Shown here in pieces: positions 13,355 through 26,400 of a stretch of DNA of 64,000 bases. The stretch spans positions 157,324,105 through 157,388,104 of the forward strand of contig NC_091392.1 of NCBI RefSeq assembly GCF_032191515.1, given 5' to 3'. Each line of letters opens with the position of its first letter. Position 1 is the stretch's first letter. Source of the DNA: Phaenicophaeus curvirostris. Lineage: Eukaryota; Chordata; Aves; Cuculiformes; Cuculidae. The translations under genes were made by a program, and so were the position numbers. The notes below the pieces were generated by a model, which saw nothing but the letters and a program-made list of their open reading frames with translations, did not search any database and was not told where the DNA came from.

Positions 13355-16300
13355 CACTGTCCAACATCATCATCTTGGTATGTGGAGAATACAATGCACA
13401 GACATTAGGTCTGGCTCACCCATATTCCACCTGGAATTGACTGGACTGATACTGAACTAGAGTTCATAAGCCTATACCTGAGCTAGTCTTCTGCTCAATA
13501 TCCGTGGTCTGATTTCCCTTTATTTGCCATATTCCAGCCTCCGTTTTTCTAGGTTATGGATGTTGAGTTTTGTATGTGGAAAAACAAATTGTATGATTAT
13601 ATATGTGTGTATGAATATCATAGACATTTTTATATGTATTGTAGACTGGCATAAGTATATATTTGTATCTCTATAAATACAAAGTATCAAAGCCACACAG
13701 AATATACATATAGAAAATATTTTCTCTGTAAAGTTGACTACTCAAAAATTAGGTAATACAGGGATGTATTTTACACAAGCAACTTTAGTTTTGCCCTTTG
13801 AGGAGGTATTTGATGACAAAACGAGAGTTTTGCAGAAACATCTTTTTACCTAATTTAATGCCGTGATGTGGTTGTTGGAGGAATCTGAATTATAAGGTGA
13901 CTAAGGCTATTGACTGCAGGATTCCTATCTCATTTTGAGTGGTAAAGGTAGGTACTGAATAGGGCTAATGCAAGAGGCAAAAGCAGGAAAAATCGATACA
14001 GAAAAGTGCTTCTATCTGTTCTACCTGATAGATCATAGATGATCCTGTGCAAATACATTAAATTAGCCTTTTCACATCTAGCCTGTCAGCTTCTTGTTCC
14101 ACTTTTTGTTCTCTAGAATGAAACTTCAGCATTTTGACTGCTCTGTTTGCCAGGTGCTGAGTACTCATAGTAAAGAGATTTTCAGATACTTAGTTACCTA
14201 GTTTTACCAGGGTTGCTAAACCTTTTCTAAGCACTTAAATATTACAGTGGAACTGGCTATAAATCTGCAACAAATGTATGGGGAGGTTCCTTATATGTTT
14301 CTCAACAAATTGCAGTGATCTTGCAGAAGAAGGAGAGGTGTTCTCGTGTTCTGGCTCATCTACTTTACTGAATGCTTCTCAAGTGGCTTCTTTGAATTAC
14401 TCAGGTTTTCCCACTGCTAAAATTGGGAAGATACAAAATACCTGGAGGAGCTGGGGGTAGGGCTAGGTTTGAGGCCCTCAGATATCAAGAAATGCAGTGA
14501 AGGTATCCCCGATTCCACCTTCATTGAAGGGTTTTTAATGCTGTATGGCAAATATCATAAGATACGCAGGCATCTAAGCAGTAACGGTAAAAAGAAATGT
14601 TGAATTGCTGTCTTATCTGTTGAGTGTCATCCATCTTATGTAATTAAAGACTATACTACCGTGTTTAAATGCAGGAGGACAGATTTCAAGATGCTTGTGT
14701 TCATTTTGGAACTTAATTAATGGCAGCCTAGCTCTTGCACGAGTTTCAAAGGTATTATTGTCCTAAATACATCCAAAGAGTGAGAAATGGATTGTGTCTC
14801 TTCAGATGGTAAACAAGGATAGGATAAATGGTGGAAATTCTCTACAATTATTGACTACAGCCCTAGACTCTGGATTAAATGACATTTCGGTAGTTAGATA
14901 AAAGACTATTTCAGCTTCATCTTGGACCAATTTTTGATACTGCTGTGATGGTGTGAGGGTTGTTGAGGTGATCTGAAAAATTACTGCCCTCTCTATCCTT
15001 TCTGACTCTGTATGAACCCACCATCCCTGCAGTAGAGCTGGCAGGAATGCATAGGTTCCCCTGTTCTGGTCCAGGGTCTTGACAGCTGAGTTTTATCATG
15101 TCTGGTAGGTTAGGCCAAGCTGCTGGATGTTTCCCTTAACCAGCTGAGGCACGTGGACCAGCTCTGCTCTGCTGCCCTGCCTGGAAGGTGAGCAGGAGGT
15201 ATGGAGGAGTAATAGATCGCTTAAGGACAGTGATGTCTTCAACTCTTGCAGGTGTCAGCTACGACTGGTCTGTCCACATCTTGGTCTTACTCAAATGATT
15301 TACCTCGAAGTAGTACTACTAAGCTAATACAAAGTAGAAAATCAGGTTTAAATTAAGGGAGGCCCATCTTGTTTCTCTTTGCATTTAAGCCAGATGAAGA
15401 TCTAAAAGGCATAGTCAGTTTTTCACTTGGTTCTTGTTTCTTGCGTGAGAAAACCAGTGTTAAGAGCATTTTGGAAATAGGCCCAGTGTTTTTTTTCTCT
15501 GTTACAGCAAATATGGAAATTTAAAACCTGACTGAACACTCGTTTAGTTCCATGCCCTCGTGCATGTGAGGATGAAAAAAAAAAAAGTAATGCAGGCATT
15601 TTAACGTAAAAAGAATTTGTCAAGGCTCCCCCCCTCGCAAGGAGTTGCAAAATAATAAATTCCTTCAGAGCTTATATGATCTATTGTGCTGTCCAAGTTG
15701 ATTATGAAGCAGAACTATGATAGCATTGCCTAGAACTTTTTTTCTTTTCAGCTTGTTTAACTGGCATAATGATGTGAATACTGCAACGGACAGTTATATA
15801 TTCTGTATTGGCTAATACACGTTCTTATATAATAGTGTTTTGTGTGTGTACGGTACTTGAAGTGGGCTGCAGTTCCTGAGATTTCAGATGAATTTACTGG
15901 CACTTTGATTTTTCTCCCTTTATTGTTAATCTGAGGTTTCTATATATATTACCCAAAGGTAAATAAATGTACTTTTTGAAATGGAGGGGAATGCATCCTC
16001 CTTATCACAGGCAGGGAATACAACATGATTCCTGACTCTGTGCTTCCTCTCCTGTTCAGGGAGAAAGAGGACGATGTTGAAGGAAGGGCTGAACATACAT
16101 TCTGTTCTTGTACCTTAACTGAGACTGTCCACGTAGAAAATATTATATTCCTAGTTTTTGTAGCATGGAAGCATGCTTGGCAGATTTCCTGGTGGGAAAG
16201 AAATTTCAGAGGATGAAACATTCTCTAGGATTCCAAGAAATCTCTGGGAGGAAGGAGATGTGCATCAGATTGCTAGAATGCAAAATACACAAAGCATTTT

Positions 16301-16406
16301 ATCAGCATAAAATTTTAAGATCATCCAAATGTCCTGTTAGGTCTGTAATTTTTGCAAATAGCTGCTTACATTTAAAATGCCAGTTTTAAAATACAATTAA
16401 TGCTGC

Positions 16407-16433
16407 CATTTTTGTTTTTGTTTTAAACTGTAG
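16407..16433 (+). promoter_or_regulatory. RAP2A: RAP2A intron 1 splice acceptor
   Basis: A thymine-rich tract (CATTTTTGTTTTTGTTTTAAA) leads into CTGTAG. Cutting after this AG leaves a G that completes the split codon for residue 105, followed by TAT for Tyr106, the correct RAP2A phase. No competing AG lies between the tract and the exon. Confidence 0.9.
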
Positions 16434-16671
16434 GTATGAGAAGGTGCCAGTAATTCTGGTCGGTAATAAAGTGGACCTGGAAAGTGAGAGAGAAGTATCA
16501 TTGAGTGAAGGCAGAGCCTTAGCTGAAGAATGGGGCTGCCCCTTTATGGAGACCTCTGCGAAAAGTAAAACAATGGTGGATGAGCTCTTTGCGGAAATTG
16601 TTAGACAAATGAACTATGCAGCACAGCCAGACAAAGATGATCCTTGTTGTTCTGCATGTAATATACAATAG
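16434..16671 (+). CDS. RAP2A: RAP2A, terminal coding exon (residues 106-183)
   Basis: This is the C-terminal part of Rap2A, a Ras-superfamily GTPase that signals at membranes through effectors such as TNIK and MINK to the actin cytoskeleton. The 78 residues start at YEKVPVILVGNKVDL. The G4 motif NKVD falls at 116-119 and the G5 motif TSAK at 145-148, so the guanine-specificity side of the pocket is intact. The tail CCSACNIQ supplies Cys176/177 for palmitoylation and Cys180 of the CNIQ box for prenylation, as known for Rap2A. The QPDKDDP stretch separates it from RAP2B and RAP2C (the RAP2C tail differs). The length agrees with a 183-residue protein if exon 1 encodes 1-105, which lies outside the window. 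Residue 128 is Leu where I recall Ser in mammals. It ends at TAG 16669-16671. The frame is open and undamaged. Confidence 0.97.
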
Positions 16672-18230
16672 CATTAAAAATTACCTGACCTGGACTTCAT
16701 TTGCAGAAATTTTGTAAGGTGGTAAAACTGTCTACTTCACTTCCTGGTTTGTCAGTCACTTGAAATACATCTGTAGTGAAGTAGCAACATTAACTCAGAG
16801 CTGAGCATTGAAAGTCTATCACTGACTCTGAATATAATTGGGTTAAATGACCACATCTCACCTGTTTTTCCCTTTGAGCACCTGCAATTTTATGGCATAG
16901 CCAGTTGATCTACAGGGTCGTTCGAGTTGAGCATACTCATGTTTGTCATGTCAGACAGCAACAACAGCAACTATTTCCGAAGAAGATGGAAAACTTTTGG
17001 AAATGGGAAACAAAAGCAGTGGAGAGAATATCTCTGAAGACCATTCACAACTAGCATAAGTGCGAAAGGAGAGCCAAGTCTTTCAGTGTCTAATTACCGT
17101 GCTTCAGGATGTGCGCTATCACTTGTGGCCAAGTTTGTTCAGTCAAATATGTTGATTTCACCAGAACTTCTGACAGTGTTAGAGGAAGAGGCTACCAGAG
17201 ACCTATATAGTTTGAATTTCTTTTTCCAAAATTGATGCTTTTATTTCAACACTTAATCCCACATCTTGAAAAAGAAAACATTGAATCAGTGTGTGAAATG
17301 AGAGGCAAGATCTGAAAACAAATGGCAGGTGAAGAAATAGTTGGCATTGGAATGTTTTAAATCTTTCATTTTGCTGCTCAAAAATGGAGGATCGCTTCAG
17401 GTTTTGGTCTGCAAAAAGCCAAACAAACCCTCTGTTTACAAAGCAGGAAGCATCTTTATCACTTTACTGAACCAGGAGGAAGCAACTGTGATGAAAAAAA
17501 ATTGCTGAGCCTTACTAACAAGGAACACTTTAATAGATTAACTAGTACCATCTTGTAAGGAAAATTAAGCCATGTTGCATCCATATGTTCCCTTCTGCAG
17601 AAACCTCGTGGGACAGTATGAACATCCTGCATTTTTAAGTTTGTTAAAGACAACAGTTTTTCTTGCCTTTAAGGGCTACATTCTCTGGTGTGATCCCTAA
17701 CTAACCTTTGAAAAATCAAGTTTGCTATTTGATAGCTTTAATGTTGAAAATTTAAATTGAATAACAATGTGAAATCATTTAGTTCAGAGGTGAAATGGTT
17801 ATGGTTGTAATTCCTTAGGTGAGTGTGGAAATGGCTCTTTAATTGCCTGACACACTATTCAAAGGTTGCCCCAATTATTGGAGTGTTAGATGGTGGGAGC
17901 CAATATTTTATTTTGAAAGGATGCTCAAGCTCTGACTTGCTAGTTTCATAGCAGTGAAGTATTTATCATTTGCATGACTAATGGCACAGAAATACCTATT
18001 CCGAAGTCTTACAATCAAAGTATAGAAAAGTTTTCAATCACAATGTTTAGATTTTAAATGCTGAAGAGATTGTCTTGAGCTGGATCTTTTATAGGTAAAA
18101 TTGGCCGTAAAAATACAGAGTCACTGAGCCTGTGGTCTAAATAACACCATGTGTTTATTAGTTTTTCAATCTTGTGCAGTAACAGTGTAGTTCCTTGTGT
18201 TTAAATGAGTGAAAACTGGGGTGCTGGGAT

Positions 18231-18266
18231 GTGTGTGCGTGTTGAGTGTGTGTGTGTGTGTATATG
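18231..18266 (+). repeat. (TG)n microsatellite in RAP2A 3' UTR
   Basis: An interrupted TG run (TGTGTGTGCGTGTTGAG, then nine or so TG units into TATATGG) lies within the inferred 3' UTR. If transcribed it gives a UG repeat, a class of site bound by TDP-43/CELF-type proteins in general. Binding here is not shown. Confidence 0.9.
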
Positions 18267-20347
18267 GCCCTTAGAAATGCTGTAATTGGAGTTACGTTTG
18301 AGAGTTTTGCCTCCATCTGCAGAACTTCCTGAAAATGCACTCATCTGCTACAAAGGAAACTTGAGTACAAAATGCTTTGCAGATTTTCATACGTAAATGT
18401 CATTAACATTTTGAATTACACGTCAGTGGATGATAACTAAAGGTAATCCTAATAATGAAAGAGAACTGGCCATCTCTGCCCTTAATCTTTCAAGATCTTT
18501 CCACAACCAGTGTGTCAAAGGGCATTAGATGTCGCAAAACATTAAGCCTTACTAGAATATATATGTAGCCCATTTCCCATCTACCTTGTGAAGCTTTCGT
18601 TACTGTACTTTGTTCTCTTAGGGAGATAGGCACACCATTTATTTCTGGCATCTGAATGCCCATTTTGGGTGCTCTGAATTGCCCTCCTAGAGGCACCTAC
18701 CTCTTTCCATTGACTACATAGCAAACTTAGGCTCTTAACTTTGGTCCTCCAAGTCACAGAACTTATATGCCTAAACTAGATGGTATGAATGTTCTCTTCC
18801 CCCCCGCCTGCCCGTCGTGGTAGCTGCCATGCTTGGGTAAGATGTGAGATGTTGAGTTAATTATACTTCAATTTTAAAATATCTGTATTGTTAATACAGT
18901 AAAACATTTCCTGACAGGTACTGCTCAGCTTGTCAGTGTGAAATCCACTGCCTAAATGCTCAAAGAAACAACCCAAATCTTAAACTCAGTTGGAATTATA
19001 TTTTATGCAATGTTATTTACAGAAATATTAAAAATCTTACCTCACAGATTGTTTATCAACCAAGAAAATGGCATACAAGTACAATATAAACTGCCTAACA
19101 TGAGGTTCATGCTATAAAACAGACAGGCTTTTAATACAGGGAAGAAACGCACAGTAAAACATTTAACAGAAGGTATTTACAGAAGTATCTCCCAGTCTTG
19201 TTTCTTCAGTACACTCCTACATTTTCAGAAACGTAGGCCATAAATAAGCTACCGCACAATGTGGCAGGGGGGAAAGCGTAAGTTTTGGTTTTCATTGTAT
19301 AGGTCTGAGGAAGTAGTTATGCACTATTTGTATTTCCACTAATGTGAAGATAGTGGAGCTTGAATCAATGACAGTTGCACTCGACAGATTTTTTTCAAAT
19401 TCTAGGGGTAGCCGAAAGGGAGGTGAGTGAGCCGCACAGCACCTGTGTGGCCACCCTGTGGGAGTCCTTGGTCTTGGGTCACTGTTTCATTTCTACCCTG
19501 ATAGGATTTCCAGTTATATAGTATTTGAAAGTTTCTTATAACATGCCTTAAAATATTATTTGTTCCAAAGACCCACTTTTGCTTTGGCTGTTCTTGTAGA
19601 GTTTTATATTTTTCTACGAAGACAGCATTTCTCCAGTTTTGTTGGGTTTTTTTGTTTGGTTTTTTTAAATGTTGCAACTTTTATTCTTTTAAGCTATGAT
19701 AGTGAGAGCAACTGTTTCCTCTTTCCCTTAAAAATACACACAAAAACTAGTCAAGGCAAACAAACCAGAATCAGATCAAGAATATTTAACATAACTGCAT
19801 TGGGTTTTGTTTTTCTTTTGTTTTTATCCTGTTGTGTCTGCCCCTTCAGAGCATCAAAAAAAGTTTTGGAGACATTTTCTGTTCTGGTTCTAGCCTCTCC
19901 CTAACCTCAGTGCTACAGTTGCCATTATTTTTCTGTGGGAAAACTACTGGTATTTGCTTTCCTGTATAGAATGTTGCCTAAAGATGTCAACAATTTGGTT
20001 GGGGGGTTTTGTGCATGTTTGGTTTTTATTTTTATTTTTTTTTTACCAGTGTGCCATCAAAGCACTGGTTAGGCTTTAATTGTGAAACTCCACAACAAAA
20101 ACAAATGTTTGACAACTGCAGGAGGCTTTTATCTGCATTGTTGTGTGCATCTGTTAATTCTTGATCAGGGTTTGAAGAGAGACTGAAGTGGGTTCTGGAA
20201 TCAGGCTTAATGCTGTTGATTTGGAGTTTCCTAGGGTGAATTAATGTATTTCACAGTTAATTGTTGAGCTCTAATACAACTGGCAACTTAAAATGGGGCA
20301 ACAGTTTGTTTTGTAACAATGTCAGTTGTTTAAACCTTGATGTTTCA

Positions 20348-20353
20348 AATAAA
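20348..20353 (+). terminator. RAP2A: RAP2A poly(A) signal, proximal
   Basis: A canonical AATAAA lies 3.68 kb after the stop codon. A GT-containing stretch (GTTGTATTTGG) follows about 35-45 bases later, a plausible downstream element. It competes with the signal 72 bases further on. Confidence 0.65.
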
Positions 20354-20419
20354 ACAAGAATTGTACATAGAACTCAATGCAAACTCAGCAGTTGTATTTG
20401 GAGTTAAATTATTTTAACA

Positions 20420-20425
20420 AATAAA
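20420..20425 (+). terminator. RAP2A: RAP2A poly(A) signal, distal
   Basis: The second canonical AATAAA sits within AACAAATAAATTTATTTAATG, with a T-rich stretch (TTCCTTTATTGTCCATTTTG) 25-45 bases later. Either signal, or both, may be used. Transcript ends would decide. Confidence 0.65.
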
Positions 20426-20440
20426 TTTATTTAATGAAAC

Positions 20441-23400
20441 CTCCCTTGCATTTCCTTTATTGTCCATTTTGATTTCATCAAAAAGTTCATCCAAAGCTGA
20501 GGACAGCTGCCCAGTAATTTCAAACAACACTGTCAACTATTTCCAGCTCAGCATTTCTTGCCAAAGTACTCCTCTGGTACAAATTAAATAGCAATAAGTA
20601 AAAAGCAAATATACTTTCGTTTTTATGGATGTAAGACTCAGTATTTGATAAGATTCTTTGCTAGGCAAGAGAATAAGCATCACAGTAAAATATAACAAAA
20701 TTATGTATGAACTTGGTCAATATATGATAGAGTTAATGCGCCAAAGTACTTTTATAACATTGGGATTGCAAAGGGTTAAAAAAGGATTGTTTGTTATATC
20801 AGCTGTTCAATTGATGAGTGTTTTGCCGGCTTTCAGCACTATACAAAAGGCGTTAGTGTTAGAAAGAACTTCAAATACAGTTATGGTTGCAGAGATTTAT
20901 AAATGAACAGACGAGCTAATGCTAACAGGATTATTCTAGCTAATTGGCACTGATCAGCAGTTACATTTTAGTCATGCCAGTATCACTAAAATACCCTGTT
21001 TTCAGTAATGATGGGTGCTTGCTGGTCTCTTACATGTCATGCATGCCATAAGCAACAAAAAAGCCCAAGGCTGGCACATCTTAAAAGCTCCTAATTCTAT
21101 GAATAATATGGAAGGTTGACACATACTGCTGATTTTATGGTTTTGATTTGCCCACTCATTCTGTAGAACAGTTCCAGGGGAACTTTTGTTGCTGTGTTAT
21201 TGCAGTCCCATTAATTTCGTTGCATTCCCTTGTTTTACCCAAGAAGATACCTATACAAGGAAAACAGGAGTTCTTTGGGCTGTCTGAACATTTCAACCAA
21301 AACGCCAGTGTGCAATGTGCTGTTTTCAAACAACTAGAAAACTTTGAATACTGTACTCTTAACAAATGTTTTCTCTAGGCTCTTTTTTTTGGAGGGGGGT
21401 GATGTTTGTGGGGCCTTTTGTAGCTACTGTGGGAAACCTGTTGACTTTCTCAGAAAGCTTTGTAAAAGATTTTGATTGGAAATAAATGTCTTGTTATCCA
21501 TCCTCCACAGGTACCAGTCTTACTGGATCACCAGTCTTCAGTCACTTCTTTTGTTGCTTGACCAGAGAGTCACTGGATTATGTCTTCTATCCTGAGCTAC
21601 CTGCAGTAACATTCTCTGCTATGCTGCTTGCCTGCTGCATTGTGCTTTCTCCTCCATTGACACAGCATCCTCTTTCCAAGAGCAGGAAGAATTGTTCTGG
21701 AACTGCTGACAACTCTCTTTATTGGTCTGTCTGTCTCACGTGAGCGTACTCAGTATGTAGTCATGTCTTCCTCATGCAGGCACCGACTTCATCATTCTCT
21801 TACCAAACATAAATTTCTGGTTAGTTGTGTCTTTATACATAATTCCCATTTTGCCATAAAACCTGCAGAAAAACCTTTTCTGTTTATCCATGCTAGTTGC
21901 AGTCATTGAACGTGTAGCCACTTCGAGCAGCAAATTTTCCATCTTTCTTCATGGGGAGGTCAGTTAATACCTGTGTGAATATATCTGGATTTTGAGTCTT
22001 GTTCTTACTTGGGCTTTATTTGCCTGATGGTTGACACATGATTTTCTTACCTTCTTTTTTTAACCTCCAATGAGGTAAAAAGTTAGTGCAACAGTTAAAT
22101 TTTCTTTATTACCTGAGCTTTTGTAATTGCACTCATCATGTCGTCCTGCAATACTTTCAGATGGCACCTTTGCTTGAAAAGTGGCCATAAAAGCACTATC
22201 TCAATGGTTGGGCTCCTTCACTGTATTCAGAGTTATATCTGTGTGAGCTTTACTAGATTTTGTGCCTATTTGCCTAGCAAACCCAACCCAGCTTGGAAGC
22301 AGGAATTGGCTCTAGCTCTTTCTCTGAGCCCACACCAGTGTTCAGGCAGTGGGTTGCAATTACAGGCTGGATTGCAAGTGGGTAGAAGGAAAAGCAATGT
22401 TGCTGTGAACCAGGCACCATGTGATAGTGGAATTGCTAACAGCAGATCTTCATCCCACTCTGCTGGAACTGTTTTTCTGCCTACTTGAAAGCTCACACAT
22501 TTGGGGTTGACTTGAATATGAAATAGTTTGGGGAGCATTGAGAATTTATTTTGGTTTTTTTCACAGTGCAATGACCACATACATGGGCAACTGGATAACT
22601 TACCTACCTGCTGCTCTTAAAACCTTTTGCAAGGTCAAACAGCCATGTAGGATCTCACTGAAGAATGGACAAGTGAGGTGGTTAGCTGGCAGGAGTGAAG
22701 GGGAATAGGGATGGATCTAGGTAAAGAGGTGAAAATATAAATCTGAAAGATTGTTCAAGAAAAATATGTAGGTAGACTGAGACTGTTCTGTTGAGTGGGG
22801 AAAAATACAGCATTTTCTCACAGACCAAGATTAAGAGTATTCCTACACAATAATGCTTATTTGCTAAAGGTAGATAAATCAGACAACTGAATCTTAAGAG
22901 CAGCTTTCTACAAGATGTTTCTTTTAGTTGAAAGTAGTATAAAATTTCTTTTTGAGATGTTGAAGGGAAAGATTCTGAATACTTGGGGTTTTTTCTTCAT
23001 TCAGAATCCTTGTACAGACAATATGCAAAAGATGTTATCCCCAAATGTCATCCCTGCTTACTTGAGATGCAGCACCTTAGCTTTGCAGTTGTGCAACACA
23101 GTTTAGAAAAACAAAACATGCTTTTATCCCACATCTGAAAATATACTCCAGATTACAGCTTTCTTGCTTATTATATTGGTTTCTTTGTACTATTCACTCT
23201 TTGTTATGGCAGATAAAGTAGATAATTACATTAAATAAGAGTTGTCTGCACTTTTCAATATGAGACAAGATGATCAGGGTTTTTTTATTGCTTTCTAAAA
23301 TATTTAGTATATTTCCAGTTTTCTCAGGGTGATGTATCTGTCCTAGATTTGGGGATGGTTGATTGGTGTTTGTTTTTGGGGGTTTCTAAGGATAAAACAA

Positions 23401-26400
23401 AGGAAAATGGATCATTTGGCATATAGTAAATTATTGAAAACATTCTGTTAAGACCTGGCACCTTTCTGGTTCGAACCATTGAGAAATTGCCCTAAAAAAG
23501 CACTGTCTCAGGACATGGGTCAAAACTTGGCCCAGTTACAAGCCTCTGAAACAAATGGTTTACCTGGTTCAAAGAGGGATGGAAGTTTGCATCCAAACTC
23601 TTCAACTGCCACTGGCTATGCTTTCAGCCCTTTGCAGCTGATATACAGTAACTGCTGGGTACAAGGCACAGTCCTTGTGCTTATATACGTGTGTGTGTGT
23701 GTGTGTGAAAAAAAAATATATATTCACACCTGTGTACACACTGGATGGGAGCTGAGAAACAGATTGGGAAAGAGTAGGATGAGACTGTTCAGAAGGGAGG
23801 CTTTCCAACTGTAGATCTTAATGCATCTTGTTCAAGAAATAGAAATTAGCTTTGCTGATGGTGAAGTCCTTTAGGAGCAGATTCAGAGGTGGGTTTCATA
23901 AACACCAGTGGTGGAAAACTAGTCTGAATGCATGAACATCACAACCTGCCTGATGGTTCATGACCGACAGTGACGCAAGAAAAGCTTTCCAGAAGTGTTA
24001 GCATAATTTTACTTTCAAGTCTTGCTGCCTTTAAGTAGGGCAATAATAAGTTAACCTTTACAGTATTTGCTGTGTCTGATTTTAATTACAGGAACACAAG
24101 TAATTGATTAATCCAAAGCAGATGGGATTCTGAAAAACAAAATGGATGACATGTAAGTGTCCTATTGATAGAAAGTAAACTCACGAGGACTCTCAATGCA
24201 GTATGCAATAACGCACTTCTCAAATTCTATTTGAAGCCACAAGAGATGTATCTGGTGCTGCTGTTACAAGATAGGATTCTTTCCAAAGCTGTTTTTCTCT
24301 AACTGTTTTTTAGCTAAAGTTTAAATTTTCTCCTGTCTAGATCTGTTGTAAATTTGTTTTGGGGAAGGCAACGCTTTAAAGAGAGTCAGATGCAGTATTG
24401 ATTTCATATTAGGTTTGTGTTTTAAGATGGAGGAGATAATAAAAAACCCTTCCACTTCTGCCTAATTTTACAGAGGAAAATACGGCTGTGAAAATTCAAG
24501 GCTTTCCAGAAGTAGCTTGGCACCTCTTTATTAAGTGAACTCAAGCACCCTTTCTTGATGAAGGTGGTATTTGTGGTTATTTCTGGGAACATCCTTACTG
24601 AAACAGTCAGAGACCATGAAGTGTGGGTGTGTGATTACAGCGTATTGTGTCCTGGTTCCCGTTCTCAACAGGGGAATGCTGTGTGTGATGTGCTTGGTAG
24701 TTTACTCAAATAATCCCTAATCTCTGCGTTTGAGGTGAGAGTTAACCTGTCAGATGGACATTGTTAATCTAGGAAGACAACATTCACCTGGAGACAAGTT
24801 GTATGAGATGACAGTGGGGAGATGACTCTGGTTTCTGCTTGGCATATAAAGATAAATGCATTTTTCACTGTTACCAGAAATCTAAAGAGCAATAAGCATT
24901 GTTTTCTCTCAGTCAGGAGAAGGCAGCCCTAGTTTCAGAGATCTTTGGTTTGTCCAGAAACATACATTGGTGAAAACTTGATGTTTGACAGTATGGAGGA
25001 AGTATAGTGACAGCAAAGACTTAATGCTCATCAAGGTACATGGCTTCTCACTCTAGATGAGTCACCTCTGCCAGTGGGTGAGCATCCCATTCTCACGTTC
25101 AGCTTCTTTTGACATGGAAAACACCTTGTTTCACACAGGAAAATATCTCCAACTCTGTGTTCTTGAATTAATACATTGTGGCAGAAGTCACTTATCTCCT
25201 GTTCTTGGGCCATGTTCTGACACAGAAATGTACAGAGTCTGTGTATCACAAAAATGATAAGACTATTTTGCTTGTTTATAAAGTTTTCCAAGAAACTGAG
25301 GGCCACATCTTTTGAAAGTTTTTAATACTGCCTTGTCATTCACATTTTTCACTTGTTCTAAGTTTTGGCATGTTTGTCTAAAGTGTAAAAAAAGCCGAAC
25401 AAATAACAGACAGTAGAAATCAAGCAAACAAGATGGAAAATAATCCAAGCCCAATTTGGGTTTCCTCATCTTTTTGAATGAAAAATGTTTCAGCTACTAT
25501 TTCATAACTATATGTGTCCAGAAACTGTAGCGGTGAGGTGATCATTCTGAGTTTGATGGTAGTAATAATAAAAGTTGAAAAGAAATGGAAGTTCACCATT
25601 CTATAAGTCTCCCTGTAAGAAAATGCTCACATAAGCACTTCTGCATTGTGTGCTTGCTGGGTGATGAACAGCAATGATGCTTGGACACTGAGAAAGCTGG
25701 ATTAACATTGCAGCAGCTGCTAGATTCACCTTCTTTAGCAAAGCTTCCCTGCAGACCACAGCTGGGACTTGGTGTGTTTAGAAACACACAGCTGATCGCT
25801 TAATTACTTCCAAACCTACATTTTCTTTTAAAAAAACCAGCCTTCAGATTGATGCTATCCATCACAGAGGAAGGATGAGGTGCCATCATTGTCTTCAAGG
25901 TGTTGGTTGGGAGCTGCAGAACCAGAGCACACGGAATACTTGCTCTGCCTTGAGAAGCCACCACAGACAGTGTTTCTGGATAAGCTGGACTAATTTTAGA
26001 GGTTGCTGCTCTGCCGCTTTGTGAGAGGGGCATGACATGCTCTTCCTCCTGACCAGCTAGCTGCGTGTCGGTATGGTCCCAAATACCTCTGCTACTGGAT
26101 TTCTTCAGGATTGAAAGTCTTAACAGGTGCTGTTTTCAGTCACATTGCCTGATAAGTGCAGTAGCTGGCTGACCCAAAGATCACTTGGTAGCTCTTTTTG
26201 CTCTATATGAGAAATAATCTTTGAGATCAGTCCTCTTAGACTAATTAAGCAGCGATCCCCTGTAATCCTCTCAGAGCAGACCTGCCATTGCCCTGGCTTT
26301 GTGTGGACAGATTCCATAAAAGCTCTGGCCATTGACTGATTGATGAAGCAACTGGGTACTGGCAGAGATAAACATGCTGCCTAAGATGTACTGGCGGGGT

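Larger units (their letters stand above)
1..16433 (+). other. RAP2A: RAP2A intron 1, 3' portion
   Basis: This stretch is assigned as intron because it ends in a good splice acceptor directly before the RAP2A terminal exon. RAP2A is known as a two-coding-exon gene in vertebrates, and no exon-1 sequence (P-loop, switch I/II) is visible. It is AT-rich and mostly without recognisable features. CR1 copies lie at 636-1487, 5481-5610, 6766-7266 and 12445-12784, and a MIR-like remnant at 7373-7484. The gaps 1-635, 1488-5480, 5611-6765, 7485-12444 and 12785-16433 show nothing beyond low-complexity runs and a GC-richer patch near 2870-3060. The upstream end of the intron is outside the window. Undetected regulatory elements are possible. 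Confidence 0.85.
16672..20440 (+). other. RAP2A: RAP2A 3' UTR
   Basis: About 3.75 kb follow the stop codon without any CR1 insertion, in contrast to both flanks. It ends around the poly(A) signals at 20348-20353 and 20420-20425. The long length fits what I recall of mammalian RAP2A, whose 3' UTR is also several kilobases. Features seen are a TG repeat at 18231-18266, a T-rich tract near 19990-20045 and a Pumilio-type TGTACATA at 20362-20369. There is also a possible old repeat remnant at 18640-18780. Short open frames in this stretch have no recognisable similarity. The exact transcript end is inferred. Confidence 0.8.

Noticed and set aside
21500..21743. Acceptor-like CATCCTCCACAG followed by an open frame
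   Set aside because: It lies beyond the RAP2A poly(A) signals, the encoded residues are not recognisable, and there is no matching donor.
22138..22488. 116-codon open frame downstream of RAP2A
   Set aside because: No domain, no context and a matching antisense frame. Treated as chance.
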